A stretch of 54,865 nucleotides of DNA from Roseateles sp. (GCA_019232985.1 JAFAMW010000031.1:1-54865); one strand, 5' to 3'. Shown: positions 26,268 through 34,996, numbered from the stretch's first letter. The notes: generated from the letters alone by a model not told the origin. Translations and numbers: made by a program.

Positions 26268-26290
26268 GGCCGGCCCTTAGAATCCCCGCG

Positions 26291-26490
26291 TTGGTGCTCG
26301 CGGCGTGGTTCACGCGCCGCAGTTCAACGGGAATCAGGGAGGGCGCGTGCCACCGCGTCGCCCGTGCCTGAGCTGCCCCCGCAACGGTGTGTGGACGAAC
26401 CCCCGGGTTCAACTTTCCTCCCGGCCACTGGGCGCGTCGAACGCGCCTGGGAAGGCATGGCAAGTCGCTTCACGAGCCCGGATACCGGCC
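26291..26490 (+). ncRNA. Cobalamin riboswitch
   Basis: This leader fills most of the 310-nt gap between the SCO gene and cobO. It shows the expected ordered elements: TTGGTGCTCGCGG at the 5' end, ACGGGAATCAGGGA, the B12-box core GCCTGAGCTGCCCCCGCAAC (26376-26395), GCCACTGGG, GGGAAGGC and the closing GAGCCCGGATACCGGCC. The order matches the AdoCbl riboswitch consensus from memory. By family precedent, binding of adenosylcobalamin should reduce expression of the downstream corrinoid operon. The remaining ~85 nt to the cobO start probably hold the expression platform. Confidence 0.92.
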
Positions 26491-26577
26491 AACCAGGCGC
26501 CGCGCGTTCGCGCGCGGCACGAACGCCCACACGCCGTCGGGGAAGACGGCGCGGGCACTCGGCAGGATCGCAATCCC

Positions 26578-27147
26578 ATGGAAATCGAAACGCCGCCGGT
26601 CGACCGCGACACACCGAAGCCGCAGGGCGAGCGCCGCGGCCTCGTCATCGTGCATACCGGCAACGGCAAGGGCAAGAGCACGGCCGCGTTCGGCCTCGCG
26701 CTGCGCGCGCATGGCCGCGGCAAGACCGTCAAGGTCTACCAGTTCATGAAAGTGCCGTCGGCGCGCTTCGGCGAGCACCGGCTGTTCGACCAGCTCGGCA
26801 TCCCGATCGAGGGCCTCGGCGACGGCTTCAGCTGGAAGAGCCGCGACCTCGAGCATTCGGCCGAGCTCGCGCGCGAGGGCTGGACCCGCGCCGAGGCGAC
26901 GATCCGCGCGGGCGCGCATTTCATGGTCGTGCTCGACGAGATCACCTACCCGCTGCGCTACGGCTGGCTGCCGCTCGAGCCCGTGCTCGCCTGCCTGCGC
27001 GAGCGCCCGCCCCATGTGCACGTGGTGCTGACCGGCCGCGGCGCGCCGGCCGAGCTCGTCGAGCTCGCCGACACGGTGACCGAGATGACCATGATCAAGC
27101 ACCACTTCAAGGCCGGCGTGCCCGCGCAGCGCGGCATCGAGGACTGA
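26578..27147 (+). CDS. cobO: Corrinoid adenosyltransferase (CobA/CobO type)
   Basis: Transfers the adenosyl group of ATP to cob(I)alamin or cob(I)yrinic acid a,c-diamide. The 189-residue protein has a P-loop GNGKGKST near residue 28, the [13 protein letters not shown] block and a C-terminal [22 protein letters not shown] typical of the family. Upstream in-frame starts lie inside the riboswitch and are rejected in favour of the ATG at 26578. It is the first gene under the riboswitch and shares a base with the next start (TGATG). Confidence 0.95.
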   Translation: MEIETPPVDRDTPKPQGERRGLVIVHTGNGKGKSTAAFGLALRAHGRGKTVKVYQFMKVPSARFGEHRLFDQLGIPIEGLGDGFSWKSRDLEHSAELAREGWTRAEATIRAGAHFMVVLDEITYPLRYGWLPLEPVLACLRERPPHVHVVLTGRGAPAELVELADTVTEMTMIKHHFKAGVPAQRGIED

Positions 27148-27707
27148 TGGCCGCGCACCACCTGATCGTCGGCGGCCAGCGCAGCGGCAAGTCGCGCCAC
27201 GCGGAGGCGCTCGCGCTGGCCCACGCGCGCGGGCGCGCGGCACCCTGCGTGACAGTCGTCGCGACGGCGCTCGACGCAGACGCCGAGATGGCCGCGCGCA
27301 TCGCGCGGCACCGCGCCGACCGGCCCGCGGACTTCGCGACGCTCGAGGCGCCGCTCGCGCTGACCGAGGCGCTGCAGGCCGCCGCGGCGCCGGGCCACTT
27401 GCTGCTCGTCGACTGCCTGACCCTGTGGCTGACGAACTGGCTGATGCCGATGGACGGGGCGCCCGACCTCGCCGGCTGGGCGCGCGAGCGCGAGGCGCTG
27501 CTCGCGGCGTTGCCGCGGCTCGTGTCGCCGGTGCTCTTCGTCTCGAACGAGGTCGGCTGGGGCGTGTCGCCGCTGGGCCGCGAGGCGCGCTTCTATGTCG
27601 ACGAGCTCGGCCGCCTCAACCAGGCCGTCGCCGCGCGCTGCACGACACTCACGCTGATGGTCGCGGGCCAGCCCTGGAGCCGGCCGGTGGACGCCGCCAC
27701 GCCATGA
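27147..27707 (+). CDS. cobU: Adenosylcobinamide kinase / adenosylcobinamide-phosphate guanylyltransferase
   Basis: Bifunctional enzyme (CobU/CobP) that phosphorylates adenosylcobinamide and then adds GMP to make adenosylcobinamide-GDP. The 186-residue protein shows the P-loop GGQRSGKSRHAE (~residues 9-20), ARIARHRADRP carrying the guanylylated-histidine region, DCLTLWLTNWL and FVSNEVGWGVSP. It overlaps both neighbours, indicating tight translational coupling. Confidence 0.94.
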   Translation: MAAHHLIVGGQRSGKSRHAEALALAHARGRAAPCVTVVATALDADAEMAARIARHRADRPADFATLEAPLALTEALQAAAAPGHLLLVDCLTLWLTNWLMPMDGAPDLAGWAREREALLAALPRLVSPVLFVSNEVGWGVSPLGREARFYVDELGRLNQAVAARCTTLTLMVAGQPWSRPVDAATP

Positions 27708-28612
27708 ACAGAAGACCCATGCACAAGACATTTCTTCGCACCCTCGCCGGCGGCCTCGGCCTGCTGCTGCTCGCCGCAGGCGCGCGCGCCGTCGAGCTCA
27801 AGGACGACCTCGGCCGCGTCACGCCATGGCCGGCGCCGCCGCAGCGCATCGTCAGCCTCGTGCCCTCGCTGACCGAGACGGTCTGCGAGCTCGGCGCCTG
27901 CGCCAAGCTCGTCGGCGTCGACCGCTTTTCCAACTACCCGGCTTCGGTCGACGCGCTGCCCAAGCTCGGCGGCATGAACGACACCAACGTCGAGATGATC
28001 GCGGCGCTCAAGCCCGACGTCGTGCTCGTCGCGCCGTCGTCGCGCGTGGCCGAGCGCCTGCAGTCGCTCGGGCTCAAGGTCGTCGTGCTCGACAGCAAGG
28101 CCTACGCGGACGTCGAGCGCGTGATCGCCAAGCTCGGCGCGCTGCTCGCGGTGCCCGACGCCGCGCGCGTGTGGCGCCATATCGAGGCCGGCGTCGGCGC
28201 GGCCGCGCAAAGCCTGCCGCCTGCGGCGCGCGGCCAGCGCGTGTATTACGAGGTCGCGAGCGGCCCCTACGCGGCCGGCGAGAGCTCGTTCATGGGCGAG
28301 CTGCTGAGCCGGCTCGGCGCGCGCAACGTGATCCCGGCGAGCATGGGCCCGTTCCCCAAGATCAACCCCGAGTTCGTCGTGCGCGCGAACCCCGACGTGA
28401 TCATGATGGGCCAGCGCGACGCCGACGGCGTCGTCGACCGGCCCGGCTGGCAGGGCATCGCGGCCGTGCGCAAGCACCATGTCTGCATCTACACCCACGC
28501 CGAGGACGACGTGCTGGTCCGCCCGGGGCCGCGCCTCGCCGAGGCCGCGCAGATCATGGCGCGCTGCCTGCGCGAAATGGGCGGTGCGGGCGGCGGGGCC
28601 GCCAGGCCATGA
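27704..28612 (+). CDS. btuF: Periplasmic cobalamin/corrinoid-binding protein of an ABC importer
   Basis: 302-residue substrate-binding protein with a Sec signal (residues ~7-29, AGARA cleavage). It has a class III helical-backbone fold: RIVSLVPSLTETVCELGACAKLVGVDRFSNYPA, a central LKPDVVLV helix region and a C-terminal RPGPRLAEAAQIM. The start overlaps the cobU stop; an alternative ATG lies five codons in. It forms a complete BtuF-BtuC-BtuD set with the next two genes. Iron-siderophore binding is possible for this fold, but the riboswitch and neighbours make corrinoid the likely ligand. Confidence 0.88.
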   Translation: MNRRPMHKTFLRTLAGGLGLLLLAAGARAVELKDDLGRVTPWPAPPQRIVSLVPSLTETVCELGACAKLVGVDRFSNYPASVDALPKLGGMNDTNVEMIAALKPDVVLVAPSSRVAERLQSLGLKVVVLDSKAYADVERVIAKLGALLAVPDAARVWRHIEAGVGAAAQSLPPAARGQRVYYEVASGPYAAGESSFMGELLSRLGARNVIPASMGPFPKINPEFVVRANPDVIMMGQRDADGVVDRPGWQGIAAVRKHHVCIYTHAEDDVLVRPGPRLAEAAQIMARCLREMGGAGGGAARP

Positions 28613-29607
28613 CGCGCCGTCCCGGCGTCCTGCTGCTCGTGCTGCTCGCGCTCGGCGCGGCGCTGCTGGCGCTCGGCGCCGCGGTCGGCAGCGACGGCTT
28701 CTCCCTGGGCTGGTTCGGCCACGACGACGCGGGCCTCGCGCGCGAGATCGTCGTGCAGATCCGCCTGCCGCGCTCGCTCGGCGCGTGGACCTGCGGCGCG
28801 TTGCTCGGGCTCGCCGGCGCGGTCGCCCAGGGGCTGTTCCGCAACCCGCTCGCCGACCCCTATCTGCTCGGCAGCGCGGCCGGCGCGGGCCTCGGCGTCG
28901 CGACCTCGTTGACCCTGCTCGGCAGCTCGATCGCGACGGTCGGCTGGCTGCACCAGCTGGGCCTGGCCGGCGCGGCCTTCCTCGGCTGTCTGCTCGGCGT
29001 GCTGCTCACTTTGCTGCTGGCGCGCGGCACCGAGCAGTCGCTGCGCCTGCTGCTCGCCGGCGTCGTCGTCGGCGTCGTGCTGATGGCCGCGATGGACCTG
29101 CTCATGCTGATGAAGGCCGACATCATGCGCGAGATGCAGGCCTTCATGCTCGGCTCGACCGGCCTGCTCGGCTGGAGCCAATGCGCGCTGATGGCCGCCG
29201 CGCTCGTGCTGAGCCTGGGCCTCGCGCTCGCGGCCGCCCATGTGCTGGACGCGCTGACGCTCGGCGAGGCGACCGCGCGCTCGCTCGGCGTGCCGCTCGG
29301 CGCGATGCGCATCGTGCTGATCGCGGCGTTCGCCGTCGCGACCGGCGCGGCCGTCGCGATGGCCGGCATGATCGCCTTCGTCGGCCTCGTCGCACCGCAC
29401 CTCGTGCGCAACCTGTGCCCGACGACCCATGGCCGCCTGCTGCTGCTGTCGGCCGCGACCGGCGGGGTGCTGCTGCTCGCGGCCGACATCGTCGCGCGCT
29501 GGCTGCTCGCGCCGCAGGAGCTGCCGGTCGGCATCATCACGGCGCTGCTCGGCGGCGCCTACCTGCTGGTGCTGATGCACCGGCGCCAGGGCAGGGCGGC
29601 CGTATGA
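28609..29607 (+). CDS. btuC: Cobalamin ABC transporter permease
   Basis: 332-residue FecCD/BtuC-family permease with about ten membrane helices, beginning MTRRPGVLLLVLLALG. Family blocks are IRLPRSLGAWTCGALLGLAGAVAQGLFRNPLADPYLLG, the LTLGEATARSLGV cytoplasmic coupling helix for the ATPase and GLVAPHLVRNLCPTTHGRLL. Four-base overlaps on both sides link it to btuF and btuD. Confidence 0.93.
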   Translation: MTRRPGVLLLVLLALGAALLALGAAVGSDGFSLGWFGHDDAGLAREIVVQIRLPRSLGAWTCGALLGLAGAVAQGLFRNPLADPYLLGSAAGAGLGVATSLTLLGSSIATVGWLHQLGLAGAAFLGCLLGVLLTLLLARGTEQSLRLLLAGVVVGVVLMAAMDLLMLMKADIMREMQAFMLGSTGLLGWSQCALMAAALVLSLGLALAAAHVLDALTLGEATARSLGVPLGAMRIVLIAAFAVATGAAVAMAGMIAFVGLVAPHLVRNLCPTTHGRLLLLSAATGGVLLLAADIVARWLLAPQELPVGIITALLGGAYLLVLMHRRQGRAAV

Positions 29608-30380
29608 CGGCCCCGGCGCTGCACTGCGAGCGCGTCGGCGTGGCCCTGCAGGGCCACGCGGTGCTGCGCGACGTGAGCCTCGCGCTGCCGGCCGGCGAAT
29701 GGACCGCGATCGTCGGCCCGAACGGCGCGGGCAAGTCGACGCTGCTGCGCGCGCTCGGCGGGCTCGTGCCCGCGAGCGGCGCGGTCAGCCTGCTCGGCCG
29801 CCCGCTCGGCGACTGGCCGGCACGCGAGCGCGCGCGCGCGCTCGCGTGGCTGGGCCAGAACGAGGGCGGCGCCGACGACCTGCGCGTGTTCGACGTCGTG
29901 ATGCTCGGCCGGCTGCCGCACCAGGCCTGGCTCGCGCCGCCGAGCGCGGCCGATCGCGCGGCCGTCGAGGCCGCGATGCTGCAGACCCAGAGCTGGGACT
30001 GGCGCGAGCGGCGCCTCGCGACCCTGTCGGGCGGCGAGCGCCAGCGCGTGCTGCTCGCGCGCGCGCTCGCCGTGCAGGCGCCCGTGCTGATGCTCGACGA
30101 GCCGCTCGCCCACCTCGACCCGCCGCACCAGGCCGACTGGATCGCGGCCGTGCGCGGACTCGTCGGCGCGGGCCGCACGGTGATCACGGTGCTGCACGAG
30201 CTCAACGTCGCGCTGCTCGCCGACCGCCTGCTCGTGATGCAGGGCGGCGCGGTCCGCCACCATGGCGCCAGCAGCGACCCGGCCGTGCACGCAGCGCTGC
30301 AGCAGGTCTTCGACCATCGCCTGCACCTGGTCCAGCTCGAAGGCCGCTGGCTGTGCCTGCCCTGGGCGCCGGGGGGCTGA
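29604..30380 (+). CDS. btuD: Cobalamin ABC transporter ATP-binding protein
   Basis: 258-residue ABC ATPase that powers corrinoid import with BtuC. It has Walker A GPNGAGKST, a Q-loop (LGQNEG), the signature LSGGERQRV, Walker B LMLDEP followed by the D-loop HLDP, and the switch histidine in TVLHELN. The ATG overlaps the btuC stop, and cbiB follows after 11 nt. Confidence 0.94.
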   Translation: MTAPALHCERVGVALQGHAVLRDVSLALPAGEWTAIVGPNGAGKSTLLRALGGLVPASGAVSLLGRPLGDWPARERARALAWLGQNEGGADDLRVFDVVMLGRLPHQAWLAPPSAADRAAVEAAMLQTQSWDWRERRLATLSGGERQRVLLARALAVQAPVLMLDEPLAHLDPPHQADWIAAVRGLVGAGRTVITVLHELNVALLADRLLVMQGGAVRHHGASSDPAVHAALQQVFDHRLHLVQLEGRWLCLPWAPGG

Positions 30381-30391
30381 GCCGCGCTGCC

Positions 30392-31369
30392 ATGGACGCC
30401 ATGCCGTCGCTCCCGCCGCCGGTTGCCGCGCTGCTGCCGCTGGCCATGTTCGTTGCGCTCGCGCTCGACCTCGCGTTCGGCGAGCCGCCGGCCTGGGCGC
30501 ACCCGGTCGTCGCGATCGGGCGCTACCTTGCGCTATGCGGCCCGCGCCTGCTGCGGCTCGCGCCGCGGCCCGCGCTGGTCGGCGGTGCGCTGCTGTGGGC
30601 GTTTGGCGCGGCGGGCTGCGTGGCGCTCGCATGGGGCGTCGAGCGGGCGGTCTACGCCGGGCTGCAACCCTGGCATTCGTCGGCGCGACTGCTCGGCGCG
30701 GCGCTGCTGGTCGGCGTCTGCCTGAAGCCGCTGTTCGCGTGGCGCATGCTGCGCGACGAGGCGGCTGCGGTCGAGGCCGCGCTGGTCCGAGTGTCCGTCG
30801 ACGCCGCGCGCGCGCGCCTGGCCCGTCTGGTCAGCCGCGATACCGCGGCGCTCGACGCGCCGGCGATCCGCGAGGCCGCGATCGAGACCCTCGCCGAGAA
30901 CCTCAACGACTCGGTCGTCGCCCCGCTGTTCTGGTTCGCGCTGGCCGGCCTGCCGGGCGCCGCGCTGTACCGCTTCGCGAACACCGCCGACGCGATGTGG
31001 GGCTACCGCGGCCGCTGGGAATGGGCAGGCAAGTTCGCCGCGCGCGCCGACGACCTGCTGTCGTGGCTGCCCGCGCGGCTCACGGGTCTGGCGCTCATGG
31101 GCGCGTGCACGCTGCGGCCGCGCGACCTGCGGCGGCTCGCGGCCGAGGCCGCGCGCACGCCGTCGCCGAACAGCGGCTGGCCGATGGCCGCCGTCGCGCT
31201 GCGCCTCGGCGCGCGGCTGGGCAAGCCTGGCGTGTACCTGCTCAACGCCGCGGGGGCGCCGCCGCAGGCCGATTCGCTCGAGCGCGCGCAACGCCTCGCG
31301 CGCGCGGCGCTGTGGCGCGTCGTGCCGCTGCTGGCCGGGTTCGCGCTGCTCGCGAGGTGGCCGCGATGA
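30392..31369 (+). CDS. cbiB: Adenosylcobinamide-phosphate synthase (CobD/CbiB)
   Basis: Membrane enzyme that attaches (R)-1-amino-2-propanol or its phosphate to adenosylcobyric acid. The 325-residue protein has several helices and the family blocks LDLAFGEPPAWAHPVVAIGRYL, REAAIETLAENLNDSVVAPLFWF, NTADAMWGYRGRWEWAGKFAARADDLLSW and TPSPNSGWPMAA. A second ATG lies three codons in. It pairs functionally with cobC (aminopropanol phosphate supply), whose start overlaps its stop. Confidence 0.94.
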   Translation: MDAMPSLPPPVAALLPLAMFVALALDLAFGEPPAWAHPVVAIGRYLALCGPRLLRLAPRPALVGGALLWAFGAAGCVALAWGVERAVYAGLQPWHSSARLLGAALLVGVCLKPLFAWRMLRDEAAAVEAALVRVSVDAARARLARLVSRDTAALDAPAIREAAIETLAENLNDSVVAPLFWFALAGLPGAALYRFANTADAMWGYRGRWEWAGKFAARADDLLSWLPARLTGLALMGACTLRPRDLRRLAAEAARTPSPNSGWPMAAVALRLGARLGKPGVYLLNAAGAPPQADSLERAQRLARAALWRVVPLLAGFALLARWPR

Positions 31370-32430
31370 CGGGCACGCTGGCGGCCTCGTTGGCGGCGGC
31401 GTCCGCGCATGGCGGCCCCGACGGCGGCGCGCCGATCCGCTTTGATTTCTCGACCAACGCGAACCCCTACGGGCCGCCCGACGCGTTGTGGCAGGCGGTC
31501 GTGCAAGCGGACCGGCAGCGCTATCCGGACCCGGCCTACCGCGGGCTGCGCGAGCGGCTCGCCGCGGGCCACGCGGTCGCGCCCGCGCGGATCGAACCGG
31601 CGTCGGGCGGCGCCGAGGCGATCCGGCGGCTCACGCTCGCCGCGCAGCTGAGCGGGCTCGCCGAGGCCTGGGTGCCGCAGCCGGGCTTCGGCGACTACGC
31701 GGCGTCGGCCGCTGCGCTCGGCATGGCCGTGCACGGCTACGCGGCCGCGCACGCGCTGCGGCCCGAGCGGCCGGCGCTCGTGTGGGCCTGCGACCCGTGC
31801 AACCCGACCGGCGCGAGCCTGGGCGCGGTCGAGTGGCAGGCCGTCGCCGCGGCCGTCGAACGCAGCGGCAGCCTGCTCGCGGTCGACGCGGCCTACGACG
31901 CCCTGCGGCTCGACGGCGGCTCGCAATTGCCCGCGGGCCTGGCCGACCGGGCGTGGCGGCTGCAATGCCCGAACAAGGCGCTGGGCCTGACGGGCGTGCG
32001 CGCGGCCTACCTGATCGCGCCGGCGCACGGCGCGCATCCCGATCTCGCAGGCGCCGTCGCGCGACTCGCGCCGAGCTGGGTGCTGTCGGCCGAGGGACAG
32101 GCCCTGCTCCTGCACTGGCACGACGCGGCGACGCGCGCGCATCTCGAACACAGCCGCGCGCAGCTGCGCGGCGACCGCCAGGCGCTGCGCGACGCGATGC
32201 GGCGGCTCGGCTGGCCGTCGTGCGGTGGCAGCGCCACGCCGTTCTGGCTCGCGCAGGCGCCGGCCGGCGTCGACCTCGCAGCCCTGCACGCGAGGCTGCG
32301 CGCGCAGGGCATCAAACTGCGCGACGCGACGAGCTTCGGCCTGCCCGGCTGGGTCCGCGTGGCCGCGCAGCCGGCGCCGGCCGTCGCGGCGCTGCTGGCC
32401 GTATTGGAGACACAAGGAGGCATGCGATGA
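31366..32430 (+). CDS. cobC: Threonine-phosphate decarboxylase-like PLP enzyme
   Basis: Fold-type I aminotransferase relative that makes (R)-1-amino-2-propanol phosphate from threonine phosphate for the nucleotide loop. The 354-residue protein shows FDFSTNANPYGPP, ACDPCNPTGAS, AVDAAYDALR and the PLP lysine Lys204 in CPNKALGLTGVRAAY. The ATG overlaps the cbiB stop. Histidinol-phosphate aminotransferase is the main alternative by fold, but the neighbours favour the cobalamin role. Confidence 0.9.
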   Translation: MTGTLAASLAAASAHGGPDGGAPIRFDFSTNANPYGPPDALWQAVVQADRQRYPDPAYRGLRERLAAGHAVAPARIEPASGGAEAIRRLTLAAQLSGLAEAWVPQPGFGDYAASAAALGMAVHGYAAAHALRPERPALVWACDPCNPTGASLGAVEWQAVAAAVERSGSLLAVDAAYDALRLDGGSQLPAGLADRAWRLQCPNKALGLTGVRAAYLIAPAHGAHPDLAGAVARLAPSWVLSAEGQALLLHWHDAATRAHLEHSRAQLRGDRQALRDAMRRLGWPSCGGSATPFWLAQAPAGVDLAALHARLRAQGIKLRDATSFGLPGWVRVAAQPAPAVAALLAVLETQGGMR

Positions 32431-33923
32431 ACCGCGCGAAGGCCGTGATGGTGCTCGGGACCACGAGCGGCGCGGGCAAGAGCTGGCTCGCGACCGCGCT
32501 GTGCCGCTGGTACGCGCGCCAGGGCCTGCGCGTCGCGCCTTTCAAGGCGCAGAACATGAGCAACAACGCGCGCGTCGTGCCGGGCCTGGCGCCGGCCGGC
32601 GACGCGCGGCCGCGCCTCGGCGAGATCGGTTCGGCCCAGTATTTCCAGGCACTCGCCGCGCGCCGCACGCCCGAGGTCCGCATGAACCCGGTGCTGCTCA
32701 AGCCCGAGCGCGATACGGCCTCGCAGGTCGTCGTGCTCGGCGAGGTCGACGCGGCGCTGAGCCGCATGCCCTGGCGGGAGCGCAGCGAGCGGCTATGGCA
32801 GCGCGCGCGCCCGGCGCTGCACGAGCTGCTCGCCGAGAACGACGTCGTCGTGATCGAGGGCGCGGGCTCGCCGGCCGAGATCAATCTGCACGCGAGCGAC
32901 TACGTGAACATGCGCACCGCGCTCGAGGCGCAGGCGGCCTGCCTGCTCGTCGCCGACGTCGACCGCGGCGGCGCGTTCGCGCACCTGTACGGCACGCACC
33001 AGCTGCTCCCCGCGCACGAGCGCGCGCTGATCCGCGGCTTCGTGCTGAACCGCTTCCGCGGCGACGCGGCGCTGCTCGCGCCGGGCCCCGCGCAGCTGCA
33101 GGCGCTGACCGGCGTGCCGACGCTCGCGGTCCTGCCGATGTGGCGTGGCCATGGCCTGCCCGAGGAGGACGGCGTGTTCGACGACGCGCCGAGCGGCGGC
33201 GGGGGCGGCGAGGCGCTGCGCATCGCGATCGTCGCGTATCCGCGCCTGTCCAACCTCGACGAGTTCCAGCCGCTGCGCACGCTGCCCGGCGTGCGCGTGA
33301 ACTGGGCGCGCAGCGCGCGCGACGTCGACGGCGCCGACTGGATCGTGCTGCCGGGCTCGAAGGCCGTCGCGGCCGACCTCGCGTGGCTGCGCGGCCAGCG
33401 CATGGACCGCGCGATCGCCGCCCACGCCCAGGCCGGCCGCCCGGTGCTCGGCATCTGCGGCGGCCTGCAGATGCTCGGCGAGAGCCTCGTCGACCCGCAC
33501 GAGATCGACGGCAACGGCCCGGGCCTGGGCCTGCTGCCGCTGAGCACGCTGTTCGAGCGCGACAAGCGGCTTTGTCCGACCTCGGTCCGGCTCGCCGCCG
33601 CGCTCGACGCGCCCTGGGCCGCGCTCGCGGGCCTGCAGACAAAGGGCTACGAGATCCACCATGGCCGCACGGCCCAGCACCCGGCGCTGCCGCGCGCGGC
33701 CGAGGTCATGTGGGACGCCGCGGGCGTGCCGATCGGCTGGCAGCAGGGCAGCGTGCTCGGCTGCTATGTGCACGGCCTGTTCGAGCAGCCCGAGGTGCTG
33801 CGCGCGCTGTTCGGCGCCGCGGCGCCCGACCTCGAGAACGTGTTCGACGGCCTCGCGGACTTCCTCGACCGGCATGTCGCGCCGGGCGTGCTGATGGGGC
33901 TGCTAAACGACAACGCCGCCTGA
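32427..33923 (+). CDS. cobQ: Adenosylcobyric acid synthase (glutamine-hydrolysing)
   Basis: Amidates adenosylcobyrinic a,c-diamide at four carboxyls to give adenosylcobyric acid. The 498-residue protein has the synthetase nucleotide loop GTTSGAGKS (~11-19), AQNMSNNARV and VEGAGSPAEINL-type motifs. A class I amidotransferase half follows, with nucleophile Cys344 in LGICGGLQMLGE and a C-terminal YVHGLFE histidine. It is the last gene of the riboswitch operon. As a late de novo enzyme it implies the cell either makes the corrin ring or imports incompletely amidated precursors. Confidence 0.95.
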   Translation: MNRAKAVMVLGTTSGAGKSWLATALCRWYARQGLRVAPFKAQNMSNNARVVPGLAPAGDARPRLGEIGSAQYFQALAARRTPEVRMNPVLLKPERDTASQVVVLGEVDAALSRMPWRERSERLWQRARPALHELLAENDVVVIEGAGSPAEINLHASDYVNMRTALEAQAACLLVADVDRGGAFAHLYGTHQLLPAHERALIRGFVLNRFRGDAALLAPGPAQLQALTGVPTLAVLPMWRGHGLPEEDGVFDDAPSGGGGGEALRIAIVAYPRLSNLDEFQPLRTLPGVRVNWARSARDVDGADWIVLPGSKAVAADLAWLRGQRMDRAIAAHAQAGRPVLGICGGLQMLGESLVDPHEIDGNGPGLGLLPLSTLFERDKRLCPTSVRLAAALDAPWAALAGLQTKGYEIHHGRTAQHPALPRAAEVMWDAAGVPIGWQQGSVLGCYVHGLFEQPEVLRALFGAAAPDLENVFDGLADFLDRHVAPGVLMGLLNDNAA

Positions 33924-33934
33924 GCGGCGGCGTT
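33912..33934 (+). terminator. Terminator hairpin of the cobalamin operon
   Basis: Perfect 9-bp inverted repeat AACGCCGCC-TGAGC-GGCGGCGTT with one more T following the right arm. The cobQ stop codon lies in the loop, so the stem is formed by the last codons of the gene and the first bases after it. The location before the convergent rpoH supports termination; the U-run is very short. Confidence 0.7.
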
Positions 33935-33954
33935 TGCGGGCACGAGCGGCGGGT

Positions 33955-34878
33955 TCAGGCCGCCGTCAGGGCCTTCTTCATCTTCTTCATCGCCGCGACC
34001 TCGATCTGGCGGATGCGCTCGGCCGAGACGCCGTATTCGGCGGCGAGCTCGTGCAGCGTCATGCCGCCCGACGCGTCGTCGTTGACCTTGAGCCAGCGCT
34101 CCTCGACGATGCGGCGGCTGCGCGCATCGAGCACCTCGAGCGCGCGCTGGATGCCGTCGCCGGCCAGCGCGTCGCGGCTGCGCGTCTCGATCACGCGGGT
34201 CGGCTCCTGGGAATCGTCGGCGAGGTAGGCGATCGGCGTGAACGCCTCGCCGTCGTCGTCGCCCTGGGGCTCGAGCGCGACGTCACCGCCGGCCATGCGC
34301 GTCTCCATCTCGAGCACGTCCTCGCGCTTGACCTTGAGCGTCTCGGCGACCTGCTCGATCTGCGCCTCGGTCAGGCTCGCGCGGTGCGTCGCGTCGTCGG
34401 CCGCGTGCTGGCGCAGGCTGTGCTTGAGCGAGCGCAGGTTGAAGAACAGCTTGCGCTGGGCCTTGGTCGTCGCGACCTTGACCATGCGCCAGTTGCGCAG
34501 GATGTATTCGTGGATCTCGGCCTTGATCCAGTGCATCGCGTAGCTGACCAGGCGCACGCCCTGGTCGGGGTCGAAGCGCTTGACGGCCTTCATCAGGCCG
34601 ACATTGCCTTCCTGGATCAGGTCGCCCTGGGGCAGGCCGTAGCCGAGGTACTGGCGCGAGATCGACACGACCAGGCGCAGGTGCGAGAGCACCAGGCGGC
34701 CGGCGGCCTCGAGGTCGTCCTTGTCGCGCAGCGCCGCGGCGGCCGAGCGCTCTTCTTCGGCGCTCAACAGCGGGAGTCGGTTCACGGCCGAGATATACGC
34801 GTCCAGATTGCCGAGCGAGGGCAGCATCGCCCAGGGCGAACGCAGCGCGACGGCGGTGGAGGCAGTGCTCATCGTCAT
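33955..34878 (-). CDS. rpoH: RNA polymerase heat-shock sigma factor (sigma-32)
   Basis: Directs transcription of chaperone and protease genes. Region 2 has LVLSHLRLVVSISRQYLGYGLPQGDLIQEGNVGLMKAVKRFDP and SYAMHWIKAEIHEYILRNWRMVK. The RpoH-specific box QRKLFFNLR follows. Region 4 ends the protein with a helix-turn-helix (LHELAAEYGVSAERIRQIEVAAMKKMKKAL). The product is ~307 residues from the ATG at 34878; ATGs at 34887 and 34872 are equally possible. The longest frame start (34914) lies inside the CIRCE operator and is rejected. Transcription is likely repressed by HrcA through that site. Confidence 0.93.
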   Translation of the reverse strand: MTMSTASTAVALRSPWAMLPSLGNLDAYISAVNRLPLLSAEEERSAAAALRDKDDLEAAGRLVLSHLRLVVSISRQYLGYGLPQGDLIQEGNVGLMKAVKRFDPDQGVRLVSYAMHWIKAEIHEYILRNWRMVKVATTKAQRKLFFNLRSLKHSLRQHAADDATHRASLTEAQIEQVAETLKVKREDVLEMETRMAGGDVALEPQGDDDGEAFTPIAYLADDSQEPTRVIETRSRDALAGDGIQRALEVLDARSRRIVEERWLKVNDDASGGMTLHELAAEYGVSAERIRQIEVAAMKKMKKALTAA

Positions 34879-34907
34879 GGCTTTCATCGAAAACGACGGG
34901 AGCCATG

Positions 34908-34934
34908 TTAGCACTCAACGCAGAGGAGTGCTAA
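34908..34934. promoter_or_regulatory. CIRCE operator (HrcA binding site) upstream of rpoH
   Basis: The sequence is TTAGCACTC, nine bases, GAGTGCTAA: an exact 9-bp inverted repeat with the canonical N9 spacer, matching the CIRCE consensus with no mismatch. It sits 29 nt before the chosen rpoH start. CIRCE is bound by the repressor HrcA, which is inactivated on heat shock. No chaperonin gene lies nearby, so rpoH is the only plausible target. No convincing -35/-10 pair could be assigned around it. Confidence 0.95.
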
Positions 34935-34956
34935 AGCCCGACCTTTTCACGGGCTT
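34934..34956. terminator. Hairpin between cheW and rpoH
   Basis: Inverted repeat AAGCCCG-N9-CGGGCTT (7-bp stem) lying between the cheW stop (34997) and the CIRCE element. Read leftward it is followed by TTAG, so it may weakly terminate the cheW transcript before rpoH. It abuts CIRCE by one base, which could instead make it part of the rpoH leader or promoter. Confidence 0.4.
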
Positions 34957-34996
34957 CACGAACCGGCGCGGAAAAATCAGATAGTGCCTACTGACT

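Noticed and set aside
26305..26577. Protein-coding start of cobO inside the leader, giving 280 residues
   Set aside because: The stretch matches the cobalamin riboswitch element order, and the extra residues have no family support.
34879..34914. Upstream rpoH start at 34914
   Set aside because: It lies inside the CIRCE operator, lacks a ribosome site, and adds residues not seen in the sigma-32 family.
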